Shown in pieces: positions 12,493 to 24,448 of a DNA stretch of 64,000 nucleotides. The notes under the pieces were generated by a model. The model searched no databases and was not told the DNA's origin. It was given only the letters and a program-made list of their open reading frames with translations. Source of the stretch: Torymus aiolomorphi (lineage: Eukaryota; Arthropoda; Insecta; Hymenoptera; Torymidae); the NCBI GenBank assembly GCA_036365515.1, contig CM070877.1:2861001-2925000 (forward strand). The letters run 5' to 3'. Each line of letters opens with the position of its first letter. The first letter of the stretch is position 1. Made by a program: the position numbers and the translations under genes.

Positions 12493-13410
12493 CTGGTAGA
12501 AACATAAGAGTTTAACCAACTCTTGCTTTAAAATGCTACTAATTTTGTCCCAAAATGATGGTTCGCTTAGCCAACTCTCATAATTAATTTTTTTTAATTT
12601 TAAAAGAGCGCTTGAGTTGAAATAATTATTTTAATACTTTTCCCTTGTAAGATCTTTTTTAAAATACTTTTTTCTACTAAGTTATGTTGCAATATCAGTA
12701 CTTTTTCTTCAATAATAAAATTTTGTATAGCATTTAATCTTTTTTTTTAATAAATTATTAAATATTATTTAAATGATTATGAAAATTATAAACAATATAA
12801 GTATAAATTGTCATATATTATTAAACTAAAGATTTTCAAACATAATTTTGTTTTTATAGGTTATAAATTAAAGTTCCATTTAACTGCAGACTGTAAAATG
12901 AAAATTTCAAGGCAGTCGACTGTTAAAAATGCCTGTGATTATGTGTATCTTGAAGGAGATTGCTGGCACAATTTTCATTATTTTAAGCTAAAAATGTAGC
13001 AAAAGATACATTTTTATATATAAATATACATAAAATATTTTTCTATTAAATTATATATGATAACTGTATTTTAAATATTTGACTTCAGTCTACCCTTAAT
13101 TTTTAAAATTACTAAAATGATAAATTATTCATTTGGTATACAATAAAAATAATCAAATTAATAATAATAATGCTATACCGCAGTGTGAACAAAATATTTT
13201 GATGGTAAATGAATATTTTATACATATTAAGAGTTTAAACATTTTGAGGTTAAATATATTTTTGTAAAAATTTTTATATTATAAATGACACTTCTTTTGC
13301 TTTTGAAATATTATATTTGCTCTTTTTCCGAACCGTTGGTTAACTGTTGGCTAAAAAAATTACCGTACAATTACTTTATCAGCCATTTTTGTTAGCTTAT
13401 TTTCTACCAG
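12493..13410. mobile_element. TIR element, ctggtagaaa family
   Basis: A 10-bp inverted repeat (ctggtagaaa at 12493-12502, tttctaccag at 13401-13410) flanks an AT-rich 918-bp block, and ttagccaac-type words occur near both ends. The ends match those of the larger elements at 24449-25595 and 40971-44895. No transposase is present. Confidence 0.5.
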
Positions 13411-13742
13411 GAAATACTAAAAATTTTAAGATGATTTTAAGTAATTACTATCTGATTGTAAATTGGTAGAAAAATGATGCATAAATGTTAGCTATTAGAT
13501 GACAAAATTTTCATCAAAGCAACTTTGTTGACATACACCACGACAGTGTAAGTGGGATTTCGTCTTACATTAGAATAGAGTTGATTTATTGCAGATTACT
13601 AGAGGGTCAAAAATTTCAAGACAAGTCTTAGCAAGTTCGGCCTAAACGAGGGAAATCGTTACTCTGTGCCTTAGAAATGACTATACGACCTGTATTATTT
13701 AATGATAAGTAAACAGCTCAATAAACACGTTCAAACCTGTTA

Positions 13743-14178
13743 CACTGAGAGAAAAAGAAAAGTTTTGTCCACCTGAGAGTCCGGTACTGGCAACCGGACT
13801 GCTTCGGTTTGGCATGTCCGGTAGTAGCTACTTAACAAACTTCGGTAATGACTAACGATTTGTCTATAGTGCTATTAATAACATTATGTACGAATCTTCT
13901 GTTATTGTTTGATTATTTTATTTAAAATCTTTATGTTAAATTTTTAATCCAATCAACAAAAGTACTCTAAAGTATAATAAGTGTAATCTTTTTAGAGATA
14001 AAGAAAGATACAAGGTATAACTTTATGTTATTAACATTTTAAGAGGTTATATTTACTACGAACAAACCAAAGTAGTCCGGTAGTATCTACCGAAGTTTCC
14101 GGTGCAACGTACCGGATAGTATTCGTTTGTTCGTAACTTAGCCTTCTCTGGTACTCTTCACTTTTTTTTCTCTCAATG
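13743..14178. mobile_element. TA-flanked MITE with CAYTGAGAGAAA ends
   Basis: Terminal inverted repeats cactgagagaaa (13743-13754) and tttctctcaatg (14167-14178) are bordered by TA on both sides, as in Tc1/mariner-type insertion. The interior has repeated ccggtag/taccgg words near both ends and no coding frame. Confidence 0.7.
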
Positions 14179-14279
14179 TAGAACCTGAAACTTTTCCATT
14201 AAAGTGAAATTACGTCTCAAATCTTACTCTGTCTAAAAGTGTATACAATCAATATTAAAAAACCTTGAACATGTATAAT

Positions 14280-15070
14280 TAATGAATCGAGCGAACTTAA
14301 AAACATGTGCGACTTTGAAACAATATATTGCGATCGGCCGGTCGCTAATAAAGGGTTAACGAATGCTCCCTTTCAGCCCCACGAGCAATAAAGCTTGTTA
14401 CGAAAATTACGCAAACAATGTATATATGCACTCCAGCCGACTCCTGAATTATGGAAGCAATTCAACAAAAATATTACATTACATTTATGCAAATATCGTA
14501 ACGAGGTATATCATGAGAATGCATAAACAAGAATTGCGGAGGGAGAGCGAGCGAGCGAATATCGCATGGTACGCCGCGCACTCTCCAACTCCGCTATGCA
14601 CACGTACACTCTAGATATGTACTTGTATATGTACGTGAAAGCGTATACTCTGCCTCTCTCTCTCACTCCCCAGAGATACACGCGTTTTCTTGCTGTAGCG
14701 AGAGGACCGACGACGTCGATTAAACCATTACGCCGATAAAAAGCGGGTAAATTATACCCTCCCTTTTTTCTTCGACCCACATTGCGCGAGACTCGCGTCG
14801 GCTAGCGGTGTAGCGTACACGTGTATGTGTATACATGTATGTACAAGTGTGTGTATCCAACGGGTGGCACGCCACGCGAGCGCCCCGAAGAACTTATAAT
14901 AACGCTGTCACTTGCGTATAACGCTGCAGGCGCTTTGATATGCAGAACGCCGGCGTATGTATATAGCAAGATATTAAACCGAGAACGGCTTCGATCGCCC
15001 GAGCCTATTATGAATACACGAGCTCGAACGAAAAAAAAAAAAAAAACTCCTGTGAGGCGTGTATTATGTT
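14280..15070. promoter_or_regulatory. GC-richer block with TG/TA simple repeats
   Basis: This is CpG-containing DNA with tgtatgtgtata-type runs near 14820-14850 and an A15 run near 15032. No exon is supported. Confidence 0.25.
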
Positions 15071-15599
15071 TCCAGTTTTATTTTTAGAAACGTAGGAAAA
15101 GTTCAAAGGCCGTTGAGAAAAAGTGAAATCGTAGCAGAAAAAGAATTATGTTTCGGAGAAATATATTATTTTCTTTGAAATAAACAAAATTAATGAAATT
15201 TGTTTACAAGTTTGTAATAATATCTCGGAATAATTGTATAATCATACCTTGGGGAAGAAAATGGTTTTAAATTATTGTTTAGAGTTTAATATAATGAAAA
15301 AGTTATAATTATAATTAAAAATCTTTGTTAAAAAAACTTGAAGTTAAGGTTTGAGTTTTACAACGAGAATGTAATAAATTTTTTATATGGGTGAATAGAA
15401 ATTGACCAATAAAATAAGGTTTACAGTATAATAATTTTAAACCAATCATAGACTATCAGCGTCGTATACGATTGGCTGTCGTTTTATTTTTTTCTAAGAA
15501 CTACCGAGCCAAATTTATTGTTTACAAAGAGAACATTTAATATCAATTTTAAACTACTCATAAAGTACCCAGACTCAAAATATCCTCTGCTCTTGATTA
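15071..15599. other. AT-rich intergenic DNA
   Basis: Nothing beyond short AT-rich frames is visible. Confidence 0.5.
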
Positions 15600-16030
15600 T
15601 TACTTCAAAACGAAAACTTACCGCCGCACCGCAAATAATTCCACTCTCACGAAACGAAATCCAAATTGAAATCAAAGCATGCGAGAAAAAAGTTCGGCCA
15701 AACGAAGGACCAATTGCCGTAGCTCGCAAAATCGATGGGAATCGGGAGGAGTGCGGTGCGCGCGCGGAATGAAATTGTCAGCGGGCAGCGCGGCAACGAA
15801 CGGCTGCACCGGGCTTTTATTTAATAAAATAATGAACCAGCGCTCGCGCGGCGGCGGCCGTGGCTGCGGTACTATTTTTGTTTTCAATCTCCTCCTCTCG
15901 CGGCCGCCCGCGAGAATTACAGCAGTTTCCGGCTCGTTGACACGCGGGAAAAAGGGATTGCGCGCGCGGTCACGATCATTGCGGCTGCGCATACACGCAG
16001 CCGCATGGGTTTGAAAGTGGAAGTTGTGCT
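15600..16030. promoter_or_regulatory. GC-rich island 3' of the Pellino-like gene
   Basis: The block is CpG-dense with open frames on both strands (106 and 111 codons) that are Arg/Pro/Ser-rich and mirror each other. That is the usual effect of high GC and not good evidence of coding. Confidence 0.28.
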
Positions 16031-16383
16031 ATTTTCCAGAGAGATGCAGAGAGATACAGGGAGAAAGAATAGTGTGAATTTGCTTTGTAGCTGTGCAGTA
16101 GTTTTATTTAATTTTTAGTATTCAAGGGTCGAAAGCTAATGGAGAAACTTTTTATAGAAATATTTTTGTTGTTTCATATATTTTGATTTTAGGGTTATTA
16201 AGCTATATTTTTGAGTTTAGAAAAATCAATAGCTGAATTAATATTGTGAAAATATTTTTCCATTATTGTCTGCAATATTCAAATAATAAAGGTAGTAAAA
16301 AGTAATGAATATTTTCATTGCTGTGGGTGTATAGAAATAAATCCAAACCAAACAATTTTTTTTTGTTTAATGGAAAAGTCATG

Positions 16384-16470
16384 TTTATTTGAATATAAAC
16401 AATAACATTTATACAATCCAATACAAAATTTCAATTTTACAAACACGCAGAAAACATTTATTCCTTTATT
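16384..16470 (-). terminator. Candidate polyadenylation signals of the Pellino-like gene
   Basis: Three AATAAA hexamers on the minus strand (TTTATT on the plus strand at 16465-16470, 16457-16462 and 16384-16389) lie about 220-305 bases past the stop codon, in AT-rich DNA. Any of them could end the transcript. Confidence 0.45.
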
Positions 16471-16689
16471 TACATAAAATAAAAATTAACAAAATTAATT
16501 TTCATGTCACTGTTACCTACCATTATTCGCTTCATAAAAAATGGTTCAATAAATGTCCGCAAGTTTATACCACATACTTCAAAATTTAAAAGAAAATAGA
16601 TAAATAATCTCTTACAACATTTTTAACCAATCATGTGCATATATAATATATAATAGTCAATCCTACTAAATTAAAATCTTAAAAACATA

Positions 16690-17922
16690 TTATTCAGTGT
16701 CGTCAGTAATGCACGAAAAGTTTAGCTTGACATAACCTGGCCATCCATCCAACGGCATAGCGCAAAATGGACAAATGGATATAAAATCGTTAACGCCATG
16801 AGGCACCTCGACGTTCGCCCAGTACATAATGGTCTTCTCCGTCGACATATGGCCGCAAGGAGTGAATGCATATACCGGCGGCCCATAGTCCACGTAGAAT
16901 GCCGGCTCCATGCCCATACACAACTTAATGGGCATACTAGATACTTCGCAAGTTGGACAGTTTTTGGACTCAGGTTTTTCCGTTGCTCGCTGTCTGAAGC
17001 AGTGCACGTGACCACACTGCGCAAAAACGTAGGGTCTCGGGTCGAACGAGAAGGACGTACGGCTTCTAGGTATAACCAAGAGTTTTTCTAGGCCCAGTTT
17101 GGTTGGTATGCCTGGCAGGAAATCGTTGATGGTGCCGACAAGATCCTCGATATCACATTTATCCGGTGTTTTACGGAGCCCATCGTCTGATCTCCAGAGT
17201 AACGTTGCCCCACACAAATTTATTAATGTCCCATCTTTTAGAATATTGTCTTCTGTTTCAATAAACTTTGCCACGTGTTTAGATGTCCTGTCTTCACGAA
17301 GGGAGTAAATCTCACCACCGACGCTAACTTCACGCCAGTAGCCATATTGGCTCTCCCCACCACAGAAATCTTCCTTCGGGTGGGATATGAAAACGCCGTT
17401 TGTGGTTAGTCCATCCAGCATTCCATCATCCTTCTTCCATTTCAAAGCTTTCTCTCCTAAAACCATATTTTTCGAGTCGTTAAATCCTGCAGCAAAGATC
17501 CTCACTATCTTTGGATCCCGTCTGTCTACAAGAATGCGACAGGCAAACCTGCTAATTGTGCTGCTTTCAGGGACGTCCTTCTTTTTGGCAGCTTTGTCGA
17601 GAATCACGCAATCTATTGAAGACCCCGATGACCTGCCGATTTGGAACATATCCGTATCCTTGTCTTCGACGTATTCAGCAACAACTGTCATCGATTTAGT
17701 GAGAGAAAAAGTAATACTGTGCTTCAGGCCAGGGGATCTGGTACTTCTTGACGATTTTACAGTGCCGCTTCTAGAAAGTTTGATTCCGTTGGCAATAGTT
17801 TTCTTTTTCAGAATCCATTTGCTTCTTATTCTGCCATGGTCTCCACGTGGCAAGTGGCCGTTATAACCTAAAACCACCAACTGGCCGTACGTCTCTTGGT
17901 CTTGTTGACCATTTGCTGCCAT
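16690..17922 (-). CDS. Pellino-like E3 ubiquitin ligase, single uninterrupted coding exon
   Basis: The reading frame encodes 410 residues, close to the usual 420 or so for Pellino. Pellinos are cytoplasmic RING-type ubiquitin ligases that bind phosphorylated IRAK/Pelle kinases in Toll-type signalling. The N-terminal FHA-like domain spans about residues 11-245, with family blocks YGQLVVLGYNG (12-22), DMFQIGRSSGS (91-101), STISRFACRI (121-130), GLTTNGV (171-177) and DGTLINLCGATLLWR (230-244). The C-terminal RING-like domain (about 297-400) keeps a complete CHC2CHC2 ligand set: C303, H305, C322, C325, C356, H358, C384 and C387. The linker (about 250-296) is divergent, and the usual HGYH-W stretch after CGHVH reads CFRQRA instead. 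The ATG was chosen because it opens the conserved N-terminus and lies 8 bases after a splice acceptor. No intron interrupts the coding region, whereas Pellino genes such as Drosophila Pli have several exons, so this may be a retrocopy or an intron-loss copy. The family call is secure; orthology to the canonical gene is not. Confidence 0.93.
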   Translation of the reverse strand: MAANGQQDQETYGQLVVLGYNGHLPRGDHGRIRSKWILKKKTIANGIKLSRSGTVKSSRSTRSPGLKHSITFSLTKSMTVVAEYVEDKDTDMFQIGRSSGSSIDCVILDKAAKKKDVPESSTISRFACRILVDRRDPKIVRIFAAGFNDSKNMVLGEKALKWKKDDGMLDGLTTNGVFISHPKEDFCGGESQYGYWREVSVGGEIYSLREDRTSKHVAKFIETEDNILKDGTLINLCGATLLWRSDDGLRKTPDKCDIEDLVGTINDFLPGIPTKLGLEKLLVIPRSRTSFSFDPRPYVFAQCGHVHCFRQRATEKPESKNCPTCEVSSMPIKLCMGMEPAFYVDYGPPVYAFTPCGHMSTEKTIMYWANVEVPHGVNDFISICPFCAMPLDGWPGYVKLNFSCITDDTE

Positions 17923-17945
17923 TGTTCCTCCTACAAAATATTATT
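17923..17945 (-). other. Splice acceptor and 5' UTR tail of the Pellino-like gene
   Basis: Read on the minus strand, the sequence runs aatattttgtag then gaggaaca directly before the ATG. This is a good T-rich 3' splice site 8 bases upstream of the start codon, which implies an upstream non-coding exon. Candidate donors reading AAAAC|GTAAGT on the minus strand lie near 18230-18235 and 18509-18515. The first exon would then fall somewhere between about 18235 and 18650. Confidence 0.55.
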
Positions 17946-18234
17946 TTTAGTTGTAACTGAATATAATAAATAATACAAAATATTACTTTCAATTATATAA
18001 CTGAATATAGAAATGCTTATAAAATATAATAAAAAAGCAAATTTCCAAGTTTCTTTCCACAGTATTTTGATTTTAAATTCTCAAGTTGGATTTTCAAGGT
18101 TATATTTGGTATTGTTAAAATTTCATAACAAGCAAACAACAAAACACCCTAAAATCAATATTTACCGAATTTTATCTTATTAAAAAAAGGTAATTGTAAT
18201 ATTAAGAATGTACACATACAAAGTGCAAACTTAC

Positions 18235-18650
18235 GTTTTAGAGATTTATTTATTCGCAAAATCCCCTTAGTGTTTTCGAACACAATGAAAATAAGTAAAC
18301 CAAAATATTATTGTAATTGAGAAATAATTTCACACGAGAATTTAGGAAAAATTTTATTAAATTCAAACAGCAATAAAGAATTTAATACAAAATATTTAAA
18401 GCTGCATCAAATAAATAGTACGCATACTAAAACTGTAAATGTGTTTAGAGTATTTTATTAATTATAGAATAGATCCTCATATTTATTTTGTTGTTAAACG
18501 TTTGTCAAACTTACGTTTTTTCACAACACTTGCCAACACTTCGATCTTTCGCACTTGTCTGCTCTCTACTGATGTTTTCTCAAGCGTAGACGACGGAGGT
18601 ATGAAGGCTAACTGTCGGGTCACTACAGCCTAGCCATTTACTAACGTATA
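18235..18650 (-). promoter_or_regulatory. Probable 5' UTR exon and promoter region of the Pellino-like gene
   Basis: Two minus-strand GTAAGT donors lie in this interval, each preceded by AAAAC, and the stretch 18510-18640 is less AT-rich than its surroundings. It therefore probably holds the untranslated first exon(s). No TATA box is clear, and the exact start of transcription cannot be read from the sequence. Confidence 0.35.
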
Positions 18651-18773
18651 TTCGTGCAGTACTTAACTTGGGAAATATTCCAGTTATTACCAATCGCAGG
18701 CTTTGTGTTGTTCAGAGGAGAGGGACGGACCAGTGACAGAGCGAATTACAGAAGGGACAAGTTATAGTTTTAA

Positions 18774-19322
18774 GGACGCTTGCTCACAAAATGAGTTTCT
18801 ATAGAATCTTATGAAACTTGCAGGGTAGATTCTTATTGTTATTATGTGCAACATCTGCAAACTTCAGAAAGCCTAGCAACACCGTTCATGAGATATAAGC
18901 TATCAAAGTTAGACAATTTAATACGGTGTCTTATGAAAAAGTCGTGAAAAAATGAACGTTTTCATTAATAACGCCAAAAGTTTTCTATAGAATTGAACGA
19001 AAAAGAGATATTTTACTAATGATGATATTTTAAATAAGCTCTCCAAAATCCAGAAAGCCTAGCAGCACCGTTTTCGAGATACAGTTGTTTAAAGTACGTA
19101 ACTTCGGCCGCGCGTGTAAACAAACCAATGGCGTGCCCGTGCGCTACGCGTGTCTACACAGACGGAGCGCTTCGATGTGAATGTACACACCGATGAAGCG
19201 GCGCCATGCGTACCTGTACAGTCTCGCGTGAAATTTTAAGAGTGGGGAGACCCGAGAGAGCGCTAGGCGTACGGCGTTCGACTCTGCGTACTTTTGGTTA
19301 CGATTGCAATGAGCAAGCGTCC
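18774..19322. mobile_element. 549-bp MITE with TTAA target duplication
   Basis: A perfect 13-bp TIR, ggacgcttgctca (18774-18786) and tgagcaagcgtcc (19310-19322), is flanked on both sides by TTAA (18770-18773 and 19323-19326), as in piggyBac-type insertion. An internal phrase (cagaaagcctagca..accgtt) occurs twice. It is non-coding and lies just upstream of the Pellino-like gene. Confidence 0.85.
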
Positions 19323-19329
19323 TTAAGAC

Positions 19330-22300
19330 GAAGGTAGGGGGTGAGCCCTTCCAAATAACTTTCGGAACACACGAACAAGTACAAACGTGTGCGCCATAAA
19401 TATTTATGGTTTGGAAAATATGAAATGCAATATTTTAATTATTGTTAAATTATGAATAAATTTACAAACAATAACAAATTGCTGAGAAATATTGAAGAGA
19501 GAAAATCTAAAACATCTAGTTTAATTAATCATTGTTTATAATATTACCGCTAACGATATCCTTGCAAAACAGATGAATTTTTTAAATAATTATATGCAAA
19601 CAATATTAACGTTAACTGCAACCTGTGGCGTTGGTTGTCAAAAGTTGTACTTATTCTATATCTATCAAACACTGAGTCATTTATTTATTTATTTAGTTCT
19701 TTTAATAATATTAATTAATTAATTAAATTAACTTAATTGAAAACTTTATGATATCCTATATATAAATCCGGTAAAGACGTTAATCTATTTACGGAAATGT
19801 ATTAACTAACATTCACCATCAATATTATATGCTAAATATTATTTATGTATAAATTTTGTACCAATATAATTAAAATCTAGTGTAGGAAAAAAAGAGTCAC
19901 ACTGGATTTTTCCAGTAAATTTCGAAATTCTTGTCGAGCGCTGTGAATTCTCGGAAACCCCAAGAGTCGCTAAGAACACACTGCTCCCCATCCCACCGCG
20001 CCGACGATGTTCGACGCCTCCGACTGCCTTGCTCCGAAAAACCAAGCGCGAAGCCAAGGCGATCTGCAGTCTGCTGTTAGTAACCTGCACGCTACGGACG
20101 ATCCGTACATTTGTAAAGAGACGTTAACAAAACCAACCTAAGCATTTTTCTCATTTCGAACACGTATTATTCTTTTGACACCTGCGTCCACCCAATTACT
20201 TATTAAAAGCTGAGTCACGTTAAAAGAGAATATCGCTTACACTAGAAAGATAATAGAAATGTATATGTATGTTTATAATCATGTAAGTTATTCTGTAATT
20301 TTTGATAATTTTAACTGTAATAATATTCTTTAATTTTGTTAACCTTCTAAAGTCCACTGTAGGATTTTACCTAAGCAAACTTATTTTGTTTTTCTTTCTT
20401 GATTATTTATGTAGAAAATTTAGAATTGTGCAAAATAAATATGTTTATTAGGTGGAAGTAGACCATTAACCATCTTACTCTCACCTAAATAACTTCACAC
20501 AAAAAATAAAAGAAACTTTTTATGAGATAGATGACATAGATGATCAAAAAATGATCATAAATTATCTCTAAATGTTCTTAGAGGACCATGTCAAATATTA
20601 TATATTAATAATCGGTACAAATCTTTAGAAATAAAAAATTTTAAGAAATCTTAAAAGTTACGTAATCTTTTTGTTATCAATGAAAATTTATTACAACAAA
20701 TGTGTCCAAACTAGTCATTTAAAATATAAATTAATGAAGTATTTTACTTATTCGACTGAAAATTTTTCGTTTACTCTTTCAAATGCGTTATTTTTTACTT
20801 TACCAATAAACAGCTTTCACACAACAATAAAAGTATGGTGTAAGACATAATTTAGTCATAAGTGAGTCCAAATAGTATATGATATTTTCAGAAAATCTTT
20901 AGTTGATCGAAAAACTATTACCTATCGATAGTGTAAATAATCTAGATAGCTTTCTAACTCGTTATAAAAAGACTCAAAGATATCATCGCCCGCTCTCCTC
21001 TCCGTAGACGTGTAATTGCACCGTCCGTAATAGCCACAGCTCCCGTGATTAACTTAGCGGAGGCAAAGCCCGTTTTAAGTTAACGCGATTTTTATCAGAG
21101 TCTCCATTAAGAGAAGCCTGCGCGTAGTACACGCACGCACTTAGCCCAATGAGAGCGTGTGTCCAGAGGACGCGTGTATAAATTCCGTCCGGCCGGCTTT
21201 GCGTTTAGAACGACGGGCTGTTACGCGACGTCCATCGGGAGAGAGGAAAAGAAAAAAGCCTTTTAAAAGTTTCCCGATAAAATGATCAATGTTTGAGGGT
21301 GCATTAAGCCGCTCGGTGAATCGTCCTTAGTCCGTTCGCTGCGCGCAAAGCGATTGGCTGTAGCGGGACCTGTTGTCTATGTGGAATAGAGATGTAAGTG
21401 AGGAGAAAAGATATAAAAAAAATTATGATTGGTTTACTTGCGATAAAATTTAAACATTTGCTTTTGAGTATTATAATAGTCTTGTTTAATTTTACAAGTT
21501 AAAGTGCGATTACAATCATTAATTAACACTTTCGCGGCGGCATGGCCCATAATATATATGGGTAATGAATTAATCTTAATTTCTTTCATTTGTATGTTCT
21601 TTAAAAAATGCTTTCCAAAAAAATATTTTTACGGTTGACTGTTGTTTTTGTTAAAATCTTAGAAAATAGAAGTAACATTCAAAAATGTATTTTTTATTCA
21701 AATTTTAATTTAAAATTTGAAATATTAATAGACACTGTCTTATACATTACCCGACGCGAAAATGTTAAGAATAAATTCCTAAACAATTTTATTTTTGAAA
21801 TGTTTCCAAAGAAAAATTTATCTCGATTTTGTTCATTTGCATAGTCAGGAATTAAAGAAAGCATTTCATTTGTAGACGGGAATCTCGAAAACAAACGCTT
21901 TAAAACACTTCGATTGGTTTTCAAAAATACCTCAATTGTTGACGCGCGCGCTCTGTGTGATTACGCGAAACGGCATGAAATCGAAAAGTTTTTCACTTAC
22001 GTACAAGTGCGTTATATTGTCTCGTTTTCTCGTATTTTTGTTTCCTACCTTGTCGTGCGCAAGGACGAGTCGAGGGGGCACTTAACCCAATTAGAATGTC
22101 GCCGCCTTTTACACCGAAACACCAACAGCTCTGCCAAATAGCAGCTTAATTAAGCCGATAATTTTTTTCGTTACAGCTAATGTGACTCGAGAAATTTTAA
22201 TTTCAGGGAAAACAAATATCCTGTAATTACAAGTGTTACTCGGAGAGAAAAACTGTATAATGCTACGGTGTTAAATAATCTTTTACTCGTAGATAATATT

Positions 22301-22600
22301 TATTATAATATTTTCTAAATAGAATGTTTTTAAAATAAAGTGAATTTTCACACAAATATTTATCAATAATTATTAAATTATGTGTAATCTGTATTTGAAA
22401 TCGATTAATTTTGAAAAAAAAAATCATTTCCAAATATTACATCGATATTTAAAAATAGTACAAAACTAATCCCACATTACTTTTTTTAAGAAGACTAACA
22501 AATAATTGCAATTTAATAATGCCAAAACAACGAACCTCGATAAAAATTTCCGTAAGCTTTCCGGCTACAACTGTTCTTCAAATCATAAATCTACCGCCGT
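19330..22600. other. Mostly AT-rich intergenic DNA
   Basis: Short less AT-rich blocks at about 19930-20110, 20990-21380 and 21940-22150 stand out and could be regulatory. The 20990-21380 block contains a tataaa word (21177) and CpG. No exon is convincing. Confidence 0.4.
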
Positions 22601-22609
22601 AATCTTTAA

Positions 22610-23010
22610 TTTTCCGAACTTAACGCTCTCGCGCGGCTTCATAAGCTGTTTATTATTCGCGCGCAGGCATCGCGGGGCCTGGATTTTTATTTAAATTTCA
22701 TGGACAATTGAGTGCCCAGGAGCGCGCGCCCGTGTAAAGGAGCGAGCGAGCAAACGAACGCACTTTCCTGGCGACGGCGCTAATTTAATTACGCGCGCAG
22801 GCGCGATGAGACGTAATTACCGAAATGGAATTATAATAACCACGCGCGCGCTCGCGCGTCCGACGCTCGTTATTCCGTGAGAGAGGTCGTTTCCTCGCGT
22901 ATTTGCCGCCGCCGCGCAGCTGCTATCACGATATTTTTCTAGTGCGGCGATTCCGCTGTCCCGGTCTCTCCCCTTCTGTGAGAGAGGATGCTTTTTGCTT
23001 TTAATGAAAC
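22610..23010. promoter_or_regulatory. GC-rich island
   Basis: The island is rich in cgcgcgc words and GAGA-type motifs (gagcgagcgagc). No gene is recognised. Confidence 0.28.
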
Positions 23011-23669
23011 TATTTTGGTTATGGCTGGCGTGTGATCTGAAAAATATAGGAAAAATAGCGTGTTTCGCATGTTTATGAGTACAGTAATATCCTTTCTTTT
23101 TTATCATTTTTTGTTTTTGCTCGGCCGAATAGTAACTGCTTTAGTTCTAGTTATAATATTGATGAGTATTTTAGATACTTTATGAATTAGACTATTTTTT
23201 GTTTTAGAATAGTTATTGTCTAAATTTGAATTCTCTTTTACATACGATTCGGAGTTTTTCCTTAATTTTAAATCACTAGGTCAAGGGGCTAGTAAAATAT
23301 TTTTATCTCGGTATTCTTAAGATTCTAAAGAAGATTTTAAAAAGTCATGAAAATTCTCAGGTCAAAGATTGTTATTTATTTATAGAAGAATCGTAGGAAT
23401 TCTACGAGAAAATTTTTTTTGAGTATTAGAATATTCTATTAGGATTTTTCGGTAAAATTAAAAAACCCATTATTACAATTTTTCTATCTAAAATCTTTTG
23501 ATAAGAAATATAAGACAATAAGTACAATTACATATTTTATTACCAACTTTTTAGTTTTTAAACACTTTTTCAATACCCTATTCCTCTGCCATTTTGTTAA
23601 AAAAAATCTTCAAAGCAAAATTTATAAACTAATTAATTTGACGCCAAACCTCGATACACTGTCAAAGCA

Positions 23670-24070
23670 ACGACGTAAAGAAAATTTCCCCTGAAAGAGG
23701 TGCCCTAACCGTCGCGCATCTACTTATGCGACTCGGTCCTCTGCGACGCGCGTCCGCTATGCTAATCCGAGCCCGCGTATAGAAAAACTCATTTGACCGC
23801 GGCCTCCTCGTAATACGAAATGCATACAAGAATGTACACGTGCGCGCACATGCAAATCTCAGGACGCGACACCCCCACACAACGGAGGAGCGATAACTAA
23901 ATGATAATCGAGGGAGAGGCGAGAGGGTTGCCCGTCTCTTGTTTTTCTTCATTTTCTCCAGCCGCGGGTAATCTCACAGTGTGAGGGAAGGTGTATGACC
24001 GGCAAACTCGTGTTCGGTCGTTTTATGCGCGAAGGAGATCTTTTTGTGTTTCGAAAAGTATATGGATGGG
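23670..24070. promoter_or_regulatory. GC-rich island
   Basis: CpG-rich DNA between AT-rich flanks. A 96-codon minus-strand frame here is Arg-rich and not recognised. Confidence 0.25.
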
Positions 24071-24448
24071 ACGAGGCTTGATGGGGATTGGTAGAAGATA
24101 AGACATTAATTTATTTATATATACCACATACTAAGATATAGATTTACTGGTGAAGATTTTTCCTGGTCTGATGTCTTCAATAGAACTCGAATCTTGGATA
24201 AATCAGTACAGAATCGTAACGTATGCATTTTTTGTAATCGAAAATGTTTGGGCAACAAATCCAAACGAGTCTTGTACATTTTACATAGCCTTTAACGTAT
24301 GGTTTCAAGTATAAGTATATGTACTTCTTTTAAGTTACTTCATGAATAAAATAATAAGGTTAAGATTTGTTAATTACTAATCGATGAACAAATAGAAAAT
24401 CACTTGTTAAAATAAAATATATATAACAAAGCTAAAATTTTATGCATT

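Noticed and set aside
17387..17866. 159-codon plus-strand frame inside the Pellino-like gene
   Set aside because: Antisense shadow of the conserved minus-strand coding sequence.
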